A stretch of DNA of 59,273 bases from Utricularia gibba (lineage: Eukaryota; Streptophyta; Magnoliopsida; Lamiales; Lentibulariaceae). Both the position numbers and the translations under genes were made by a program. The notes below the pieces were generated by a model that ran no database searches, had not been told where the DNA came from, and was given only the letters and a program-made list of their open reading frames with translations. Positions within the stretch are counted from its first letter, which is position 1, and each line of letters begins with the position of its first letter. This document shows positions 36,202 through 49,100 of this stretch, piece by piece. Location: NCBI GenBank assembly GCA_002189035.1, contig NEEC01000194.1, forward strand, positions 1 to 59,273, written 5' to 3'.

Positions 36202-39200
36202 AAGCATGCGGTTGAGAAAACCATTTTGGGTGCTCATGAATCCTAACTTCAATAACTGCATCACGATTTTCGTCGAGTAGGACCCGATGTGGCAAAGGAG
36301 TCAGACCGAACCTTGGGTCAGAACGAAGTTCCAACGACATCACCCGCCCAGAAACGACAAGCTTTTCCTTGAGAAACTATGTAGGCAGCCTAAAAACCAA
36401 CGTTAATAAATGCATCAATTTTTTTGCGGCTACAAATGACTCTGGGCCCGAGCTCGACTCGACCTCCTGCTCGATACCGTTGCCCCACGAGAGCGCCTTA
36501 TCAAATATAAAGCATGCGGTTGAGAAAACCATTTTGGGTGCTCATGAAATCCTAACTTCAATAACTGCATCACGATTTTCGTCGAGTAGGACCCGATGTG
36601 GCAAAGGAGTCAGACCGAACCTTGGGTCAGAACGAAGTTCAAAAGACATCACCCGCCCAAAACGACAAGCTTTTCCTTGAGAAACCATGTAGGCGCTATT
36701 AAAACCCAACGTTAATAAATGCATCATTTTTTGCCGGCTACAAATGACTATGGGCCCGAGCTCGACTCGACCTCCTGCTCGATACCGTTGCCCCACGAGA
36801 GCGCCTCCTCAATATAAAGCATGCGTTGAGAAAACCATTTTGGGTGCTCATGAATCCTAACTTCAATAACTGCATCACGATTTTCGTCGAGTAGGACCCG
36901 ATTGGCAAAGGAGTCAGACCGAACCTTGGGTCAGAACGAAGTTCCCAACGACATCACCCGCCAAAACGACAAGCTTTTCCTTGAGAAACCATGTAGGCAG
37001 CCTATTAAAACCAACGTTAATAAATGCATCAATTTTTTGCCGGCTACAAATGACTATGGGCCCGAGCTCGACTCGACCTCCTGCTCGATACCGTTGCCCC
37101 ACGAGAGCGCCTTATCAAATAAAAGCATGCGGTTGAGAAAACCATTTTGGGTGCTCATGAATCCTAACTTCAATAACTGCATCACGATTTTCGTCGAGTA
37201 GGACCCGATGTGGCAAAGGAGTCAGACCGAACCTTGGTCAGAACGAAGTTCCAAAAGACATCACCCGCCCAGAAACGACAAGCTTTTCCTTGAGAAACTA
37301 TGTAGGCAGCCTATAAAACCAACGTTAATAAATGCATCAATTTTTTTGCCGGGCTACAAATGACTCTGGGCCGAGCTCGACTCGACCTCTCCGATACCGT
37401 TGCCCCACAGAGCCTCCTCAAATATAAAGCATGCGGTTGAGAAAACCATTTTGGGTGCTCATGAATCCTAACTTCAATAACTGCATCACGATTTTCGTCG
37501 AGTAGGACCGATTTGGCAAAGGAGTCAGACCGAACCTTGGTCAGAACGAAGTTCACAACGACATCACCCGCCCAAAAACGACAAGCTTTTCCTTGAGAAA
37601 CCATTTAGGCAGCCTATTAAAACCAACGTTAATAAATGCATCAAGTTTTTTGCCGAGCTACAAATGACTATGGGCCCGAGCTCGACTCGACCTCCTGCTC
37701 GATACCGTTGCCCCACGAGAGCGCCTTATCAAATATAAAGCATGCGGTTGAGAAAACCATTTTGGGTGCTCATGAATCCTAACTTCAATAACTGCATCAC
37801 GATTTTCGTCGAGTAGGACCCGATGTGGCAAAGGAGTCAGACCGAACCTTGGTCAGAACGAAGTTCCCAACGACATCACCCGCCCAGAAACGACAAGCTT
37901 TTCCTTGAGAAACTATGTAGGCAGCCTAATAAAGCCGAACGTTAATAAATGCATCAATTTTTTGCGGGCTACAAATGACTCTGGGCCCGAGCTCGACTCG
38001 ACCTCCTTCGATACCGTTGCCCCACGAGAGCGCCTTCAAATATAAAGCATGCGGTTGAGAAAACCATTTTGGGTGCTCATGAAATCCTAACTTCAATAAC
38101 TGCATCACGATTTTCGTCGAGTAGGACCCGATGTGGCAAAGGCAGACCGAACCTTGGTCAGAACGAAGTTCACAACGACATCACCCGCCCAAAACGACAA
38201 GCTTTTCCTTGAGAAACAATGTAGGCAGCTATTAAAACCCAACGTTAATAAATGCATCAAGTTTTTTGCCGAGCTACAAATGACTATGGGCCCGAGCTCG
38301 ACTCGACCTCCTGCTCGATACCGTTGCCCCACGAGAGCGCCTCCTCAAATATAAAGCATGCGGTTGAGAAAACCATTTTGGGTGCTCATGAAATCCTAAC
38401 TTCAATAACTGCATCACGATTTTCGTCGAGTAGGACCCGATGTGGCAAAGGAGTCAGACCGAACCTTGGGTCAGAACGAAGTTCCAACGACATCACCGCG
38501 CAGAAACGACAAGCTTTTCCTTGAGAAACTATGTAGGCAGCCTAATAAAGCCGAACGTTAATAAATGCATCAATTTTTTTTGCCGGGCTACAAATGACTC
38601 TGGGCCGAGCTCGACTCGACCTCCTGCTCGATACCGTTGCCCACGAGAGTGCCTTATCAAATATAAAGCATGCGGTTGAGAAAACCATTTTGGGTGCTCA
38701 TGATATCCTAACTTCAATAACTGCATCACGATTTTCGTCGAGTAGGACCCGATGTGGCAAAGGAGTCAGACCGAACCTATGGTCAGAACGAAGTTCCAAA
38801 AGACATCACCCGCCCAGAAAACGACAAGCTTTTCCTTGAGAAACCATGTAGGCAGCCTATTAAAACCAACGTTAATAAATGCATCAATTTTTTGCCGGGC
38901 TACAAATGACTCTGGGCCGAGCTCGACTCGACCTCCTCCCGATACCGTTGCCCACTACAGAGCCTCCTCAAATATAAAGCATGCGATTGAGAAAACCATT
39001 TTGGGTGCTCATGAATCCTAACTTCAATAACTGCATCACGATTTTCGTCGAGTAGGACCAGATTGGCAAGGAGTCAGACCGAACCTTGGGTCAGAAACGA
39101 AGTTCACAACGACATCACCCGCCAAAAACGACAAGCTTTTCCTTGAGAAAACCATTAGGCAGCCTATTAAAACCAACGTTAATAAATGCATCAAGTTTTT

Positions 39201-39595
39201 TTGCCGAGCTACAAATGACTATGGGCCCGAGCTCGACTCGACCTCCTGCTCGATACCGTTGCCCCACGAGAGCCTTATCAAATATAAAGCATGCGGTTGA
39301 GAAAACCATTTTGGGTGCTCATGAATCCTAACTTCAATAACTGCATCACGATTTTCGTCGAGTAGGACCCGATGTGGCAAAGGAGTCAGACCGAACCTGG
39401 GTCAGAACGAAGTTCCAACGACATCACCCGCCAGAAACGACAAGCTTTTCCTTGAGAAACTATGTAGGCAGCCTAATAAACCGAACGTTAATAAATGCAT
39501 CAATTTTTTGCCGGGCTACAAATGACTCTGGGCCCGAGCTCGACTCGACCTCCTGCTCGATACCGTTGCCCCACGAGAGCGCCTCCTCAAATATA

Positions 39596-39897
39596 AAGCA
39601 TGCGGTTGAGAAAACCATTTTGGGTGCTCATGAAATCCTAACTTCAATAACTGCATCACGATTTTCGTCGAGTAGGACCGATGTGGCAAAGGAGACAGAC
39701 CGAACCTTGGGTCAGAACGAAGTTCACAACGAAGAAAAACGACAAGCTTTTCCTTGAGAAAACAATGTAGGCAGCTATTAAAACCCAACGTTAATAATGC
39801 ATCAAGTTTTTTGCCGAGCTACAAATGACTATGGGCCGAGCTCGACTCGACCTCCTGCTCGATACCGTTGCCCCACGAGAGCGCCTCCTCAAATATA
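39596..39897 (+). repeat. D-type monomer lacking the CATCACCCGCC segment
   Basis: TTCACAACGAAGAAAAACGAC joins two normally separated parts, removing most of CATCACCCGCC. The rest is a normal D (ACAATGTAGG, GCAGCTATT). Confidence 0.85.
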
Positions 39898-42282
39898 AAG
39901 CATGCGGTTGAGAAAACCATTTTGGGTGCTCATGAATCCTAACTTCAATAACTGCATCACGATTTTCGTCGAGTAGGACCCGATGTGGCAAAGGAGTCAG
40001 ACCGAACCTTGGGTCAGAACGAAGTTCCAACGACATCACCCGCCAGAAACGACAAGCTTTTCCTTGAGAAACTATGTAGGCAGCCTAATAAAACCGAACG
40101 TTAATAAATGCATCAATTTTTTTTTGCCGGGCTACAAATGACTCTGGGCCCGAGCTCGACTCGACCTCCTGCTCGATACCGTTGCCCCACGAGAGGCCTT
40201 ATCAAATATAAAGCATGCGGTTGAGAAAACCATTTTGGGTGCTCATGAATCCTAACTTCAATAACTGCATCACGATTTTCGTCGAGTAGGACCCGATGTG
40301 GCAAAGGAGTCAGACCGAACCTTGGTCAGAACGAAGTTCCAAAAGACATCACCCGCCCAGAAACGACAAGCTTTTCCTTGAGAAACCATGTAGGCAGCCT
40401 ATTAAAACCGAACGTTAATAAATGCATCAATTTTTTTGCCGGGCTACAAATGACTCTGGGCCGAGCTCGACTCGACCTCCTGCTCGATACCGTTGCCCCA
40501 CGAGAGCGCCTTATCAAATATAAAGCATGCGGTTGAGAAAACCATTTTGGGTGCTCATGAATCCTAACTTCAATAACTGCATCACGATTTTCGTCGAGTA
40601 GGACCCGATGTGGCAAAGGAGTCAGACCGAACCTTGGTCAGAACGAAGTTCCAAAAGACATCACCCGCCCAGAAACGACAAGCTTTTCCTTGAGAAAACC
40701 ATGTAGGCAGCCTATAAAACCAACGTTAATAAATGCATCAATTTTTTTGCCGGGCTACAAATGACTCTGGGCCGCTCGACTCGACCTCTTGCCGATACCG
40801 TTGCCCCACTAGAGAGCCTCCTCAAATATAAGCATGCGGTTGAGAAAACCATTTTGGGTGCTCATGAATCCTAACTTCAATAACTGCATCACGATTTTCG
40901 TCGAGTAGGACCAGATTTGGCAAAGGAGTCAGACCGAACCTTGGGTCAGAACGAAGTTCACAACGACATCACCCGCCCAAAACGACAAGCTTTTCCTTGA
41001 GAAAACCATTTAGGCAGCCTATTAAAACCAACGTTAATAAATGCATCAAGTTTTTTGCCGAGCTACAAATGACTATGGGCCCGAGCTCGACTCGACCTCC
41101 TGCTCGATACCGTTGCCCCACGAGAGTGCCTTATCAAATATAAAGCATGCGGTTGAGAAAACCATTTTGGGTGCTCATGAAATCCTAACTTCAATAACTG
41201 CATCACGATTTTCGTCGAGTAGGACCCGATGTGGCAAAGGAGTCAGACCGAACCTATGGTCAGAACGAAGTTCCAAAAGACATCACCCGCCCAGAAACGA
41301 CAAGCTTTTCCTTGAGAAACTATGTAGGCAGCCTATAAACCGAACGTTAATAAATGCATCAATTTTTTTTGCCGGCTACAAATGACTCTGGGCCGAGCTC
41401 GACTCGACCTCTTCCGATACCGTTGCCCCACGAGAGCCTTCAAATATAAAGCATGCGATTGAGAAAACCATTTTGGGTGCTCATGAAATCCTAACTTCAA
41501 TAACTGCATCACGATTTTCGTCGAGTAGGACCAGATTTGCAAAGGAGTCAGACCGAACCTTGGGTCAGAACGAAGTTCACAACGACATCACCCGCCCAAA
41601 ACGACAAGCTTTTCCTTGAGAAAACCATTTAGGCAGCCTATTAAAACCAACGTTAATAAATGCATCAAGTTTTTTGCCGAGCTACAAATGACTATGGGCC
41701 CGAGCTCGACTCGACCTCCTGCTCGATACCGTTGCCCACGAGAGTGCCTTATCAAATATAAAGCATGCGGTTGAGAAAACCATTTTGGGTGCTCATGATA
41801 TCCTAACTTCAATAACTGCATCACGATTTTCGTCGAGTAGGACCCGATGTGGCAAAGGAGTCAGACCGAACCTATGGTCAGAACGAAGTTCAAACGACAT
41901 CACCCGCCCAAAACGACAAGCTTTTCCTTGAGAAACTATGTAGGCAGCCTAATTAAAACCCAACGTTAATAAATGCATCAATTTTTTTGCCGGGCTACAA
42001 ATGACTCTGGGCCGAGCTCGACTCGACCTTTGCTCGATACCGTTGCCCACTACAGAGCCTCCTCAAATATAAAGCATGCGATTGAAAACATTTTGGGTGC
42101 TCATGAATCCTAACTTCAATAACTGCATCACGATTTTCGTCGAGTAGGACCAGATTTGGCAAAGAGACAGACCGAACCTTGGGTCAGAACGAAGTTCACA
42201 ACGACATCACCCGCCCAAAACGACAAGCTTTTCCTGAGAAAACCATTTAGGCGGCCTATTAAAACCAACCGTAATAAATGCA

Positions 42283-42600
42283 TCAAGTTTTTTTGCCGAG
42301 CTACAAATGACTATGGGCCCGAGCTCGACTCGACCTCCTACTCGATACCGTTGCCCACGAGAGCGCCTTATCAATATAAAGCATGCGGTTGAGAAAACCA
42401 TTTTGGGTGCTCATGACATCCTAACTTCAATAAGTGCATCACGATTTTCGTCGAGTAGGACCCGATGTGGCAAAGGAGTCAGACCGAACCTTGGGTCAGA
42501 ACGAAGTTCACAACGACATCAACCCGCCCAAAAACGACAAGCTTTTCTTGAGAAACCATGTAGGCAGCCAATTAAAACCCAACGTTAAGAAATGCATCAA
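42283..42600 (+). repeat. Boundary between older satellite and Block IV lineage
   Basis: At 42266-42280 the sequence still has the old AACCAACCG...AATAAATGCATC form. By about 42412-42435 it has GACATCC and AATAAGTGCATC, and by 42567-42596 CAGCCAATTAAAACCC and GTTAAGAAATGC. The switch occurs inside one repeat length with no foreign sequence, so it is a satellite-to-satellite junction. Confidence 0.85.
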
Positions 42601-45600
42601 GTTTTTTTGCCGAGCTACAAATGACTATGGGCCCGAGCTCGACTCGACCTCCTTCTCGATACCGTTGCCCCACGAGAGCGCCTCCTCAGATATAAAGCAT
42701 GCGGTTGAGAAAACCATTTTGGGTGCTTATGACATCCTAACTTCAATAAGTGCATCACGATTTCGTCGAGTAGGACCGATGTGGCAAAGGAGTCAGACGA
42801 ACCTTGGGTCAGAACGAAGTTCACAACGACATCACCCGCCCAAAAACGACAAGCTTTTCCTTGAGAAACCATGTAGGCAGCCAATTAAAACCCAACGTTA
42901 AGAAATGCATCAAGTTTTTTGCCGAGCCACAAATGACTATGGGCCCGAGCTCGACTCGACCACTGCTCGATACCGTTGCCCACGAGAGCGCTTCAAATAT
43001 AAAGCATGCGGTTGAGAAAACCATTTTGGGTGCTCATGACATCCTAACTTCAATAAGTGCAGCACGATTTTCGTCGAGTAGGACCCGATGTGGCAAAGGA
43101 GTCAGACCGAACCTTGGGTCAGAACGAAGTTCACAACGACATCACCCCCAAAAACGACAAGCTTTTCCTTGAGAAACCATGTAGGCAGCCAATTAAAACC
43201 CAACGTTAAGAAATGCATCAAGTTTTTTGCCGAGCTACAAATGACTATGGGCCCGAGCTCGACTCGACCTCCTGCTCGATACCGTTGCCCCACGAGAGCG
43301 CCTTTCAAATATAAAGCATGCGGTTGAGAAAACCATTTTGGGTGCTCATGACATCCTAACTTCAATAAGTGCATCACGATTTTTCGTCGAGTAGGACCGA
43401 TGTGGCAAAGGAGTCAGACCGAACCTTGGGTCAGAACGAAGTTCACAACGACATCACCCGCCCAAAAACGACAAGCTTTTCCTTGAGAAACCATGTAGGC
43501 AGCCAATTAAAACCCAACGTTAAGAAATGCATCAGTTTTTTGCCGAGCTACAAATGACTATGGGCCCGAGCTCGACTCGACCTCCTTCTCGATACCGTTG
43601 CCCACGAGAGCGCCTCCTCAGATATAAAGCATGCGGTTGAGAAAACCATTTTGGGTGCTTATGACATCCTAACTTCAATAAGTGCATCACGATTTCGTCG
43701 AGTAGGACCCGATGTGGAAAAAGGAGTCAGACCGAACCTTGGGTCAGAACGAAGTTCACAACGACATCACCCGCCCAAAAACGACAAGCTTTTCCTTGAG
43801 AAACCATGTAGGCAGCCAATTAAAACCCAACGTTAAGAAATGCATCAAGTTTTTTGCCGAGCCACAAATGACTATGGGCCCGAGCTCGACTCGACCACCT
43901 GCTCGATACCGTTGCCCCCACGAGAGCGCCTTATCAAATATAAAGCATGCGGTTGAGAAAACCATTTTGGGTGCTCATGACATCCTAACTTCAATAAGTG
44001 CATCACGATTTTCGTCGAGTAGGACCCGATGTGGCAAAGGAGTCAGACCGAACCTTGGGTCAGAACGAAGTTCACAACGACATCACCCCGCCCAAAAACG
44101 ACAAGCTTTTCCTTGAGAAACCATGTAGGCAGCCAATTAAAACCCAACGTTAAGAAATGCATCAAGTTTTTTGCCGAGCTACAAATGACTATGGGCCGAG
44201 CTCGACTCGACCTCCTTCTCGATACCGTTGCCCCACGAGAGCGCCTCCTCAATATAAAGCATGCGGTTGAGAAAACCATTTTGGGTGCTCATGACATCCT
44301 AACTTCAATAAGTGCATCACGATTTTCGTCGAGTAGGACCCGATGTGGCAAAAGGAGTCAGACCGAACCTTGGGTCAGAACGAAGTTCACAACGACATCA
44401 CCGCCCAAAAACGACAAGCTTTTCCTTGAGAAACCATGTAGGCAGCCAATTAAAACCCAACGTTAAGAAATGCATCAAGTTTTTTGCCGAGCTACAAATG
44501 ACTATGGCCCGAGCTCGACTCGACCCCTGCTCGATACCGTTGCCCCACGAGAGCGCCTTATCAAATATAAAGCATGCGGTTGAGAAAACCATTTTGGGTG
44601 CTTATGACATCCTAACTTCAATAAGTGCATCACGATTTTCGTCGAGTAGGACCCGATGTGGCAAAGGAGTCAGACCGAACCTTGGGTCAGAACGAAGTTC
44701 ACAACGACATCACCCGCCCAAAAACGACAAGCTTTTCCTTGAGAAACCATGTAGGCAGCCAATTAAAACCCAACGTTAAGAAATGCATCAAGTTTTTTGC
44801 CGAGCTACAAATGACTATGGGCCGAGCTCGACTCGACCTCCTGCTCGATACCGTTGCCCACGAGAGCGCCTCTCAAATATAAAGCATGCGGTTGAGAAAA
44901 CCATTTTGGGTGCTCATGACATCCTAACTTCAATAAGTGCATCACGATTTTCGTCGAGTAGGACCCGATGTGGCAAAGGAGTCAGACCGAACCTTGGGTC
45001 AGAACGAAGTTCACAACGACATCACCCGCCAAAAACGACAAGCTTTTCCTTGAGAAACCATGTAGGCAGCCAATTAAAACCCAACGTTAAGAAATGCATC
45101 AAGTTTTTTGCCGAGCTACAAATGACTATGGGCCCGAGCTCGACTCGACCTCCTTCTCGATACCGTTGCCCCACGAGAGCGCCTCCTCAGATATAAAGCA
45201 TGCGGTTGAGAAAACCATTTTGGGTGCTTATGACATCCTAACTTCAATAAGTGCATCACGATTTCGTCGAGTAGGACCCGATGTGGAAAGGAGTCAGACC
45301 GAACCTTGGGTCAGAACGAAGTTCACAACGACATCACCCGCCCAAAAACGACAAGCTTTTCCTTGAGAAACCATGTAGGCAGCCAATTAAAACCCAACGT
45401 TAAGAAATGCATCAAGTTTTTTGCCGAGCTACAAATGACTATGGGCCCGAGCTCGACTCGACCACCTGCTCGATACCGTTGCCCACGAGAGCGCCTTATC
45501 AAATATAAAGCATGCGGTTGAGAAAACCATTTTGGGTGCTCATGACATCCTAACTTCAATAAGTGCATCACGATTTTCGTCGAGTAGGACCCGATGTGGC

Positions 45601-45821
45601 AAAGGAGTCAGACCGAACCTTGGGTCAGAACGAAGTTCACAACGACATCACCCGCCCAAAAACGACAAGCTTTTCCTTGAGAAACCATGTAGGCAGCCAA
45701 TTAAAACCCAACGTTAAGAAATGCATCAAGTTTTTTGCCGAGCTACAAATGACTATGGGCCCGAGCTCGACTCGACCACCTGCTCGATACCGTTGCCCCA
45801 CGAGAGCGCCTTATCAATATA

Positions 45822-46136
45822 AAGCATGCGGTTGAGAAAACCATTTTGGGTGCTCATGACATCCTAACTTCAATAAGTGCATCACGATTTTCGTCGAGTA
45901 GGACCCGATGTGGCAAAGGAGTCAGACCGAACCTTGGGTCAGAACGAAGTTCACAACGACATCACCCGCCCAAAAACGACAAGCTTTTCCTTGAGAAACC
46001 ATGTAGGCAGCCAATTAAAACCCAACGTTAAGAAATGCATCAAGTTTTTTGCCGAGCTACAAATGACTATGGGCCCGAGCTCGACTCGACCTCCTTCTCG
46101 ATACCGTTGCCCCACGAGAGCGCCTCCTCAGATATA
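45822..46136 (+). repeat. Reference full-length monomer (315 bp)
   Basis: This copy from the homogeneous right-hand block has none of the common short deletions and serves as the type monomer. In order it holds AAGCATGCGGTTGAG, CATTTTGGGTGCTCATG, GACATCC, AAGTGCATCACG, TCGTCGAGTAGGACCCG, GTGGCAAAGGAGTCAGACC, CTTGGGTCAGAACG, TTCACAACGACATC, the HindIII site, CCTTGAGAAACCATGTAGG, CAGCCAATTAAAACCC, AACGTTAAG, ATGCATCAAGTTTTTTGCCG, GACTATGGGCCCGAGCTC, CTTCTCGATACCGTTG and CCTCCTCAGATATA. A full-length consensus of this kind has about 83 C, 67 G and 19 CpG. Its 315-bp length is divisible by three, which explains why in-phase copies show a recurring frame of about 103 codons. Confidence 0.95.
45878..46035 (+). 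repeat. Half-unit 1 of the monomer (158 bp)
   Basis: First of two diverged sub-repeats inside the type monomer. It begins TGCATCACGATTTTCGTCGAG, contains the HindIII site followed by TTCCTTGAGAAACCAT, and ends CCAACGTTAAGAAA. Ungapped, its first 26 bases match half-unit 2 at 19 positions. The 18 bases starting at AAGC match at 13 positions, including TTGAGAAA. The middle, around the GAGTC...GAC...CGA block, aligns only with gaps. The sub-repeat lies in the same order and orientation in each monomer I compared. Confidence 0.85.
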
Positions 46137-46192
46137 AAGCATGCGGTTGAGAAAACCATTTTGGGTGCTTATGACATCCTAACTTCAATAAG
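46036..46192 (+). repeat. Half-unit 2 of the monomer (157 bp)
   Basis: Second sub-repeat. It begins TGCATCAAGTTTTTTGCCGAG, contains the SphI site followed by GGTTGAGAAAACCAT, and ends CTAACTTCAATAAG just before the next TGCATCACG. The TGCATCA landmarks lie 158 and then 157 bp apart, exactly half the monomer, and the AAGC landmarks (45822, 45981, 46137) are 159 and 156 bp apart. The two halves have since diverged separately: the GAGCTCGACTCGACC microrepeat is found only in this half. The array thus descends from a tandem repeat of about 157 bp. Confidence 0.85.
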
Positions 46193-49100
46193 TGCATCAC
46201 GATTTTCGTCGAGTAGGACCCGATGTGGCAAAGGAGTCAGACCGAACCTTGGGTCAGAACGAAGTTCACAACGACATCACCCGCCCAAAAACGACAAGCT
46301 TTTCCTTGAGAAACCATGTAGGCAGCCAATTAAAACCCAACGTTAAGAAATGCATCAAGTTTTTTGCCGAGCCACAAATGACTATGGGCCCGAGCTCGAC
46401 TCGACCTCCTGCTCGATACCGTTGCCCCACGAGAGCGCCTCCTCAATATAAAGCATGCGGTTGAGAAAACCATTTTGGGTGCTCATGACATCCTAACTTC
46501 AATAAGTGCATCACGATTTTCGTCGAGTAGGACCCGATGTGGCAAAGGAGTCAGACCGAACCTTGGGTCAGAACGAAGTTCACAACGACATCACCGCCCA
46601 AAAACGACAAGCTTTTCCTTGAGAAACCATGTAGGCAGCCAATTAAAACCCAACGTTAAGAAATGCATCAAGTTTTTTGCCGAGCTACAAATGACTATGG
46701 GCCCGAGCTCGACTCGACCTCCTTCTCGATACCGTTGCCCCACGAGAGCGCCTCCTCAGATATAAAGCATGCGGTTGAGAAAACCATTTTGGGTGCTCAT
46801 GACATCCTAACTTCAATAAGTGCATCACGATTTTCGTCGAGTAGGACCCGATGTGGAAAAGGAGTCAGACCGAACCTTGGGTCAGAACGAAGTTCACAAC
46901 GACATCACCGCCCAAAAACGACAAGCTTTTCCTTGAGAAACCATGTAGGCAGCCAATTAAAACCCAACGTTAAGAAATGCATCAAGTTTTTTGCCGAGCC
47001 ACAAATGACTATGGGCCCGAGCTCGACTCGACCTCCTGCTCGATACCGTTGCCCCACGAGAGCGCCTTATCAAATATAAAGCATGCGGTTGAGAAAACCA
47101 TTTTGGGTGCTCATGACATCCTAACTTCAATAAGTGCATCACGATTTTCGTCGAGTAGGACCCGATGTGGCAAAGGAGTCAGACCGAACCTTGGGTCAGA
47201 ACGAAGTTCACAACGACATCACCCGCCCAAAAACGACAAGCTTTTCCTTGAGAAACCATGTAGGCAGCCAATTAAAACCCAACGTTAAGAAATGCATCAA
47301 GTTTTTTTGCCGAGCTACAAATGACTATGGGCCGAGCTCGACTCGACCCTGCTCTCGATACCGTTGCCCCACGAGAGCGCCTCTCAAATATAAAGCATGC
47401 GGTTGAGAAAACCATTTTGGGTGCTCATGACATCCTAACTTCAATAAGTGCATCACGATTTTCGTCGAGTAGGACCCGATGTGCAAAGGAGTCAGACCGA
47501 ACCTTGGGTCAGAACGAAGTTCACAACGACATCACCCGCAAAAAACGACAAGCTTTTCCTTGAGAAACCATGTAGGCAGCCAATTAAAACCCAACGTTAA
47601 GAAATGCATCAAGTTTTTTGCCGAGCTACAAACTATGGGCCCGAGCTCGACTCGACCTCCTTCTCGATACCGTTGCCCACGAGAGCGCCTCCTCAGATAT
47701 AAAGCATGCGGTTGAGAAAACCATTTTGGGTGCTTATGACATCCTAACTTCAATAAGTGCATCACGATTTTCGTCGAGTAGGACCCGATGTGGCAAAAGG
47801 AGTCAGACCGAACCTTGGGTCAGAACGAAGTTCACAACGACATCACCCGCCAAAAACGACAAGCTTTTCCTTGAGAAACCATGTAGGCAGCCAATTAAAA
47901 CCCAACGTTAAGAAATGCATCAAGTTTTTTGCCGAGCCACAAATGACTATGGGCCCGAGCTCGACTCGACCACCTGCTCGATACCGTTGCCCCACGAGAG
48001 CGCTTATCAAATATAAAGCATGCGGTTGAGAAAACCATTTTGGGTGCTCATGACATCCTAACTTCAATAAGTGCATCACGATTTTCGTCGAGTAGGACCC
48101 GATGTGGCAAAGGAGTCAGACCGAACCTTGGGTCAGAACGAAGTTCACAACGACATCACCCGCCCAAAAACGACAAGCTTTTTCCTTGAGACCATGTAGG
48201 CAGCCAATTAAAACCCAACGTTAAGAAATGCATCAAGTTTTTTGCCGAGCTACAAATGACTATGGGCCCGAGCTCGACTCGACCTCCTTCTCGATACCGT
48301 TGCCCCACGAGAGCGCCTCCTCAGATATAAAGCATGCGGTTGAGAAAACCATTTTGGGTGCTTATGACATCCTAACTTCAATAAGTGCATCACGATTTCG
48401 TCGAGTAGGACCCGATGTGGAAAAGGAGTCAGACCGAACCTTGGGTCAGAACGAAGTTCACAACGACATCACCCGCCAAAAACGAAGCTTTTCCTTGAGA
48501 AACCATGTAGGCAGCCAATTAAAACCCAACGTTAAGAAATGCATCAAGTTTTTTGCCGAGCTACAAATGACTATGGGCCCGAGCTCGACTCGACCCTGCT
48601 CGATACCGTTGCCCCACGAGAGCGCCTTATCAAATATAAAGCATGCGGTTGAGAAAACCATTTTGGGTGCTCATGACATCCTAACTTCAATAAGTGCATC
48701 ACGATTTTCGTCGAGTAGGACCCGATGTGGCAAAGGAGTCAGACCGAACCTTGGGTCAGAACGAAGTTCACAACGACATCACCCGCCAAAAACGACAAGC
48801 TTTTCCTTGAGAAACCATGTAGGCAGCCAATTAAAACCCAACGTTAAGAAATGCATCAAGTTTTTTGCCGAGCTACAAATGACTATGGGCCCGAGCTCGA
48901 CTCGACCACCTGCTCGATACCGTTGCCCACGAGAGCGCCTCAAATATAAAGCATGCGGTTGAGAAAACCATTTTGGGTGCTCATGACATCCTAACTTCAA
49001 TAAGTGCATCACGATTTTCGTCGAGTAGGACCGATGTGGCAAAGGAGTCAGACCGAACCTTGGGTCAGAACGAAGTTCACAACGACATCACCGCCCAAAA

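Larger units (their letters stand above)
34359..42378 (+). repeat. Block III: mosaic of all older monomer types
   Basis: 26 monomers, mean 308.5 bp. Starts: 34359, 34672, 34979, 35290, 35600, 35903, 36202, 36510, 36817, 37123, 37427, 37738, 38045, 38354, 38666, 38977, 39287, 39596, 39898, 40211, 40523, 40830, 41143, 41449, 41761, 42072. D-type monomers (34979, 38045, 39596) reappear next to B' and B monomers, and A-type monomers (34359, 37427, 38977, 40830, 41449, 42072) next to C-like ones. No regular higher-order period is visible. Alleles such as GATATCC with CCTATGGTCAG (38666, 41761) show that it belongs with Blocks I and II and not with the block to its right. Confidence 0.85.

Noticed and set aside
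45822-46136. Many six-base palindromes (HindIII, SphI, NsiI, SacI, ApaI, AACGTT) as possible hairpin or recombination signals
   Set aside because: About six per 315 bp is close to the chance expectation of about five, and none extends beyond eight bases.
48228-48962. Longest open frame, 244 codons, and about 300 other open frames of 60-207 codons
   Set aside because: All are satellite sequence. A full 315-bp monomer in phase leaves one frame of about 103 codons, ended by the TAA in AACGTTAA. Longer frames arise where a small deletion shifts past that stop. Frames are not conserved between copies and occur on both strands.
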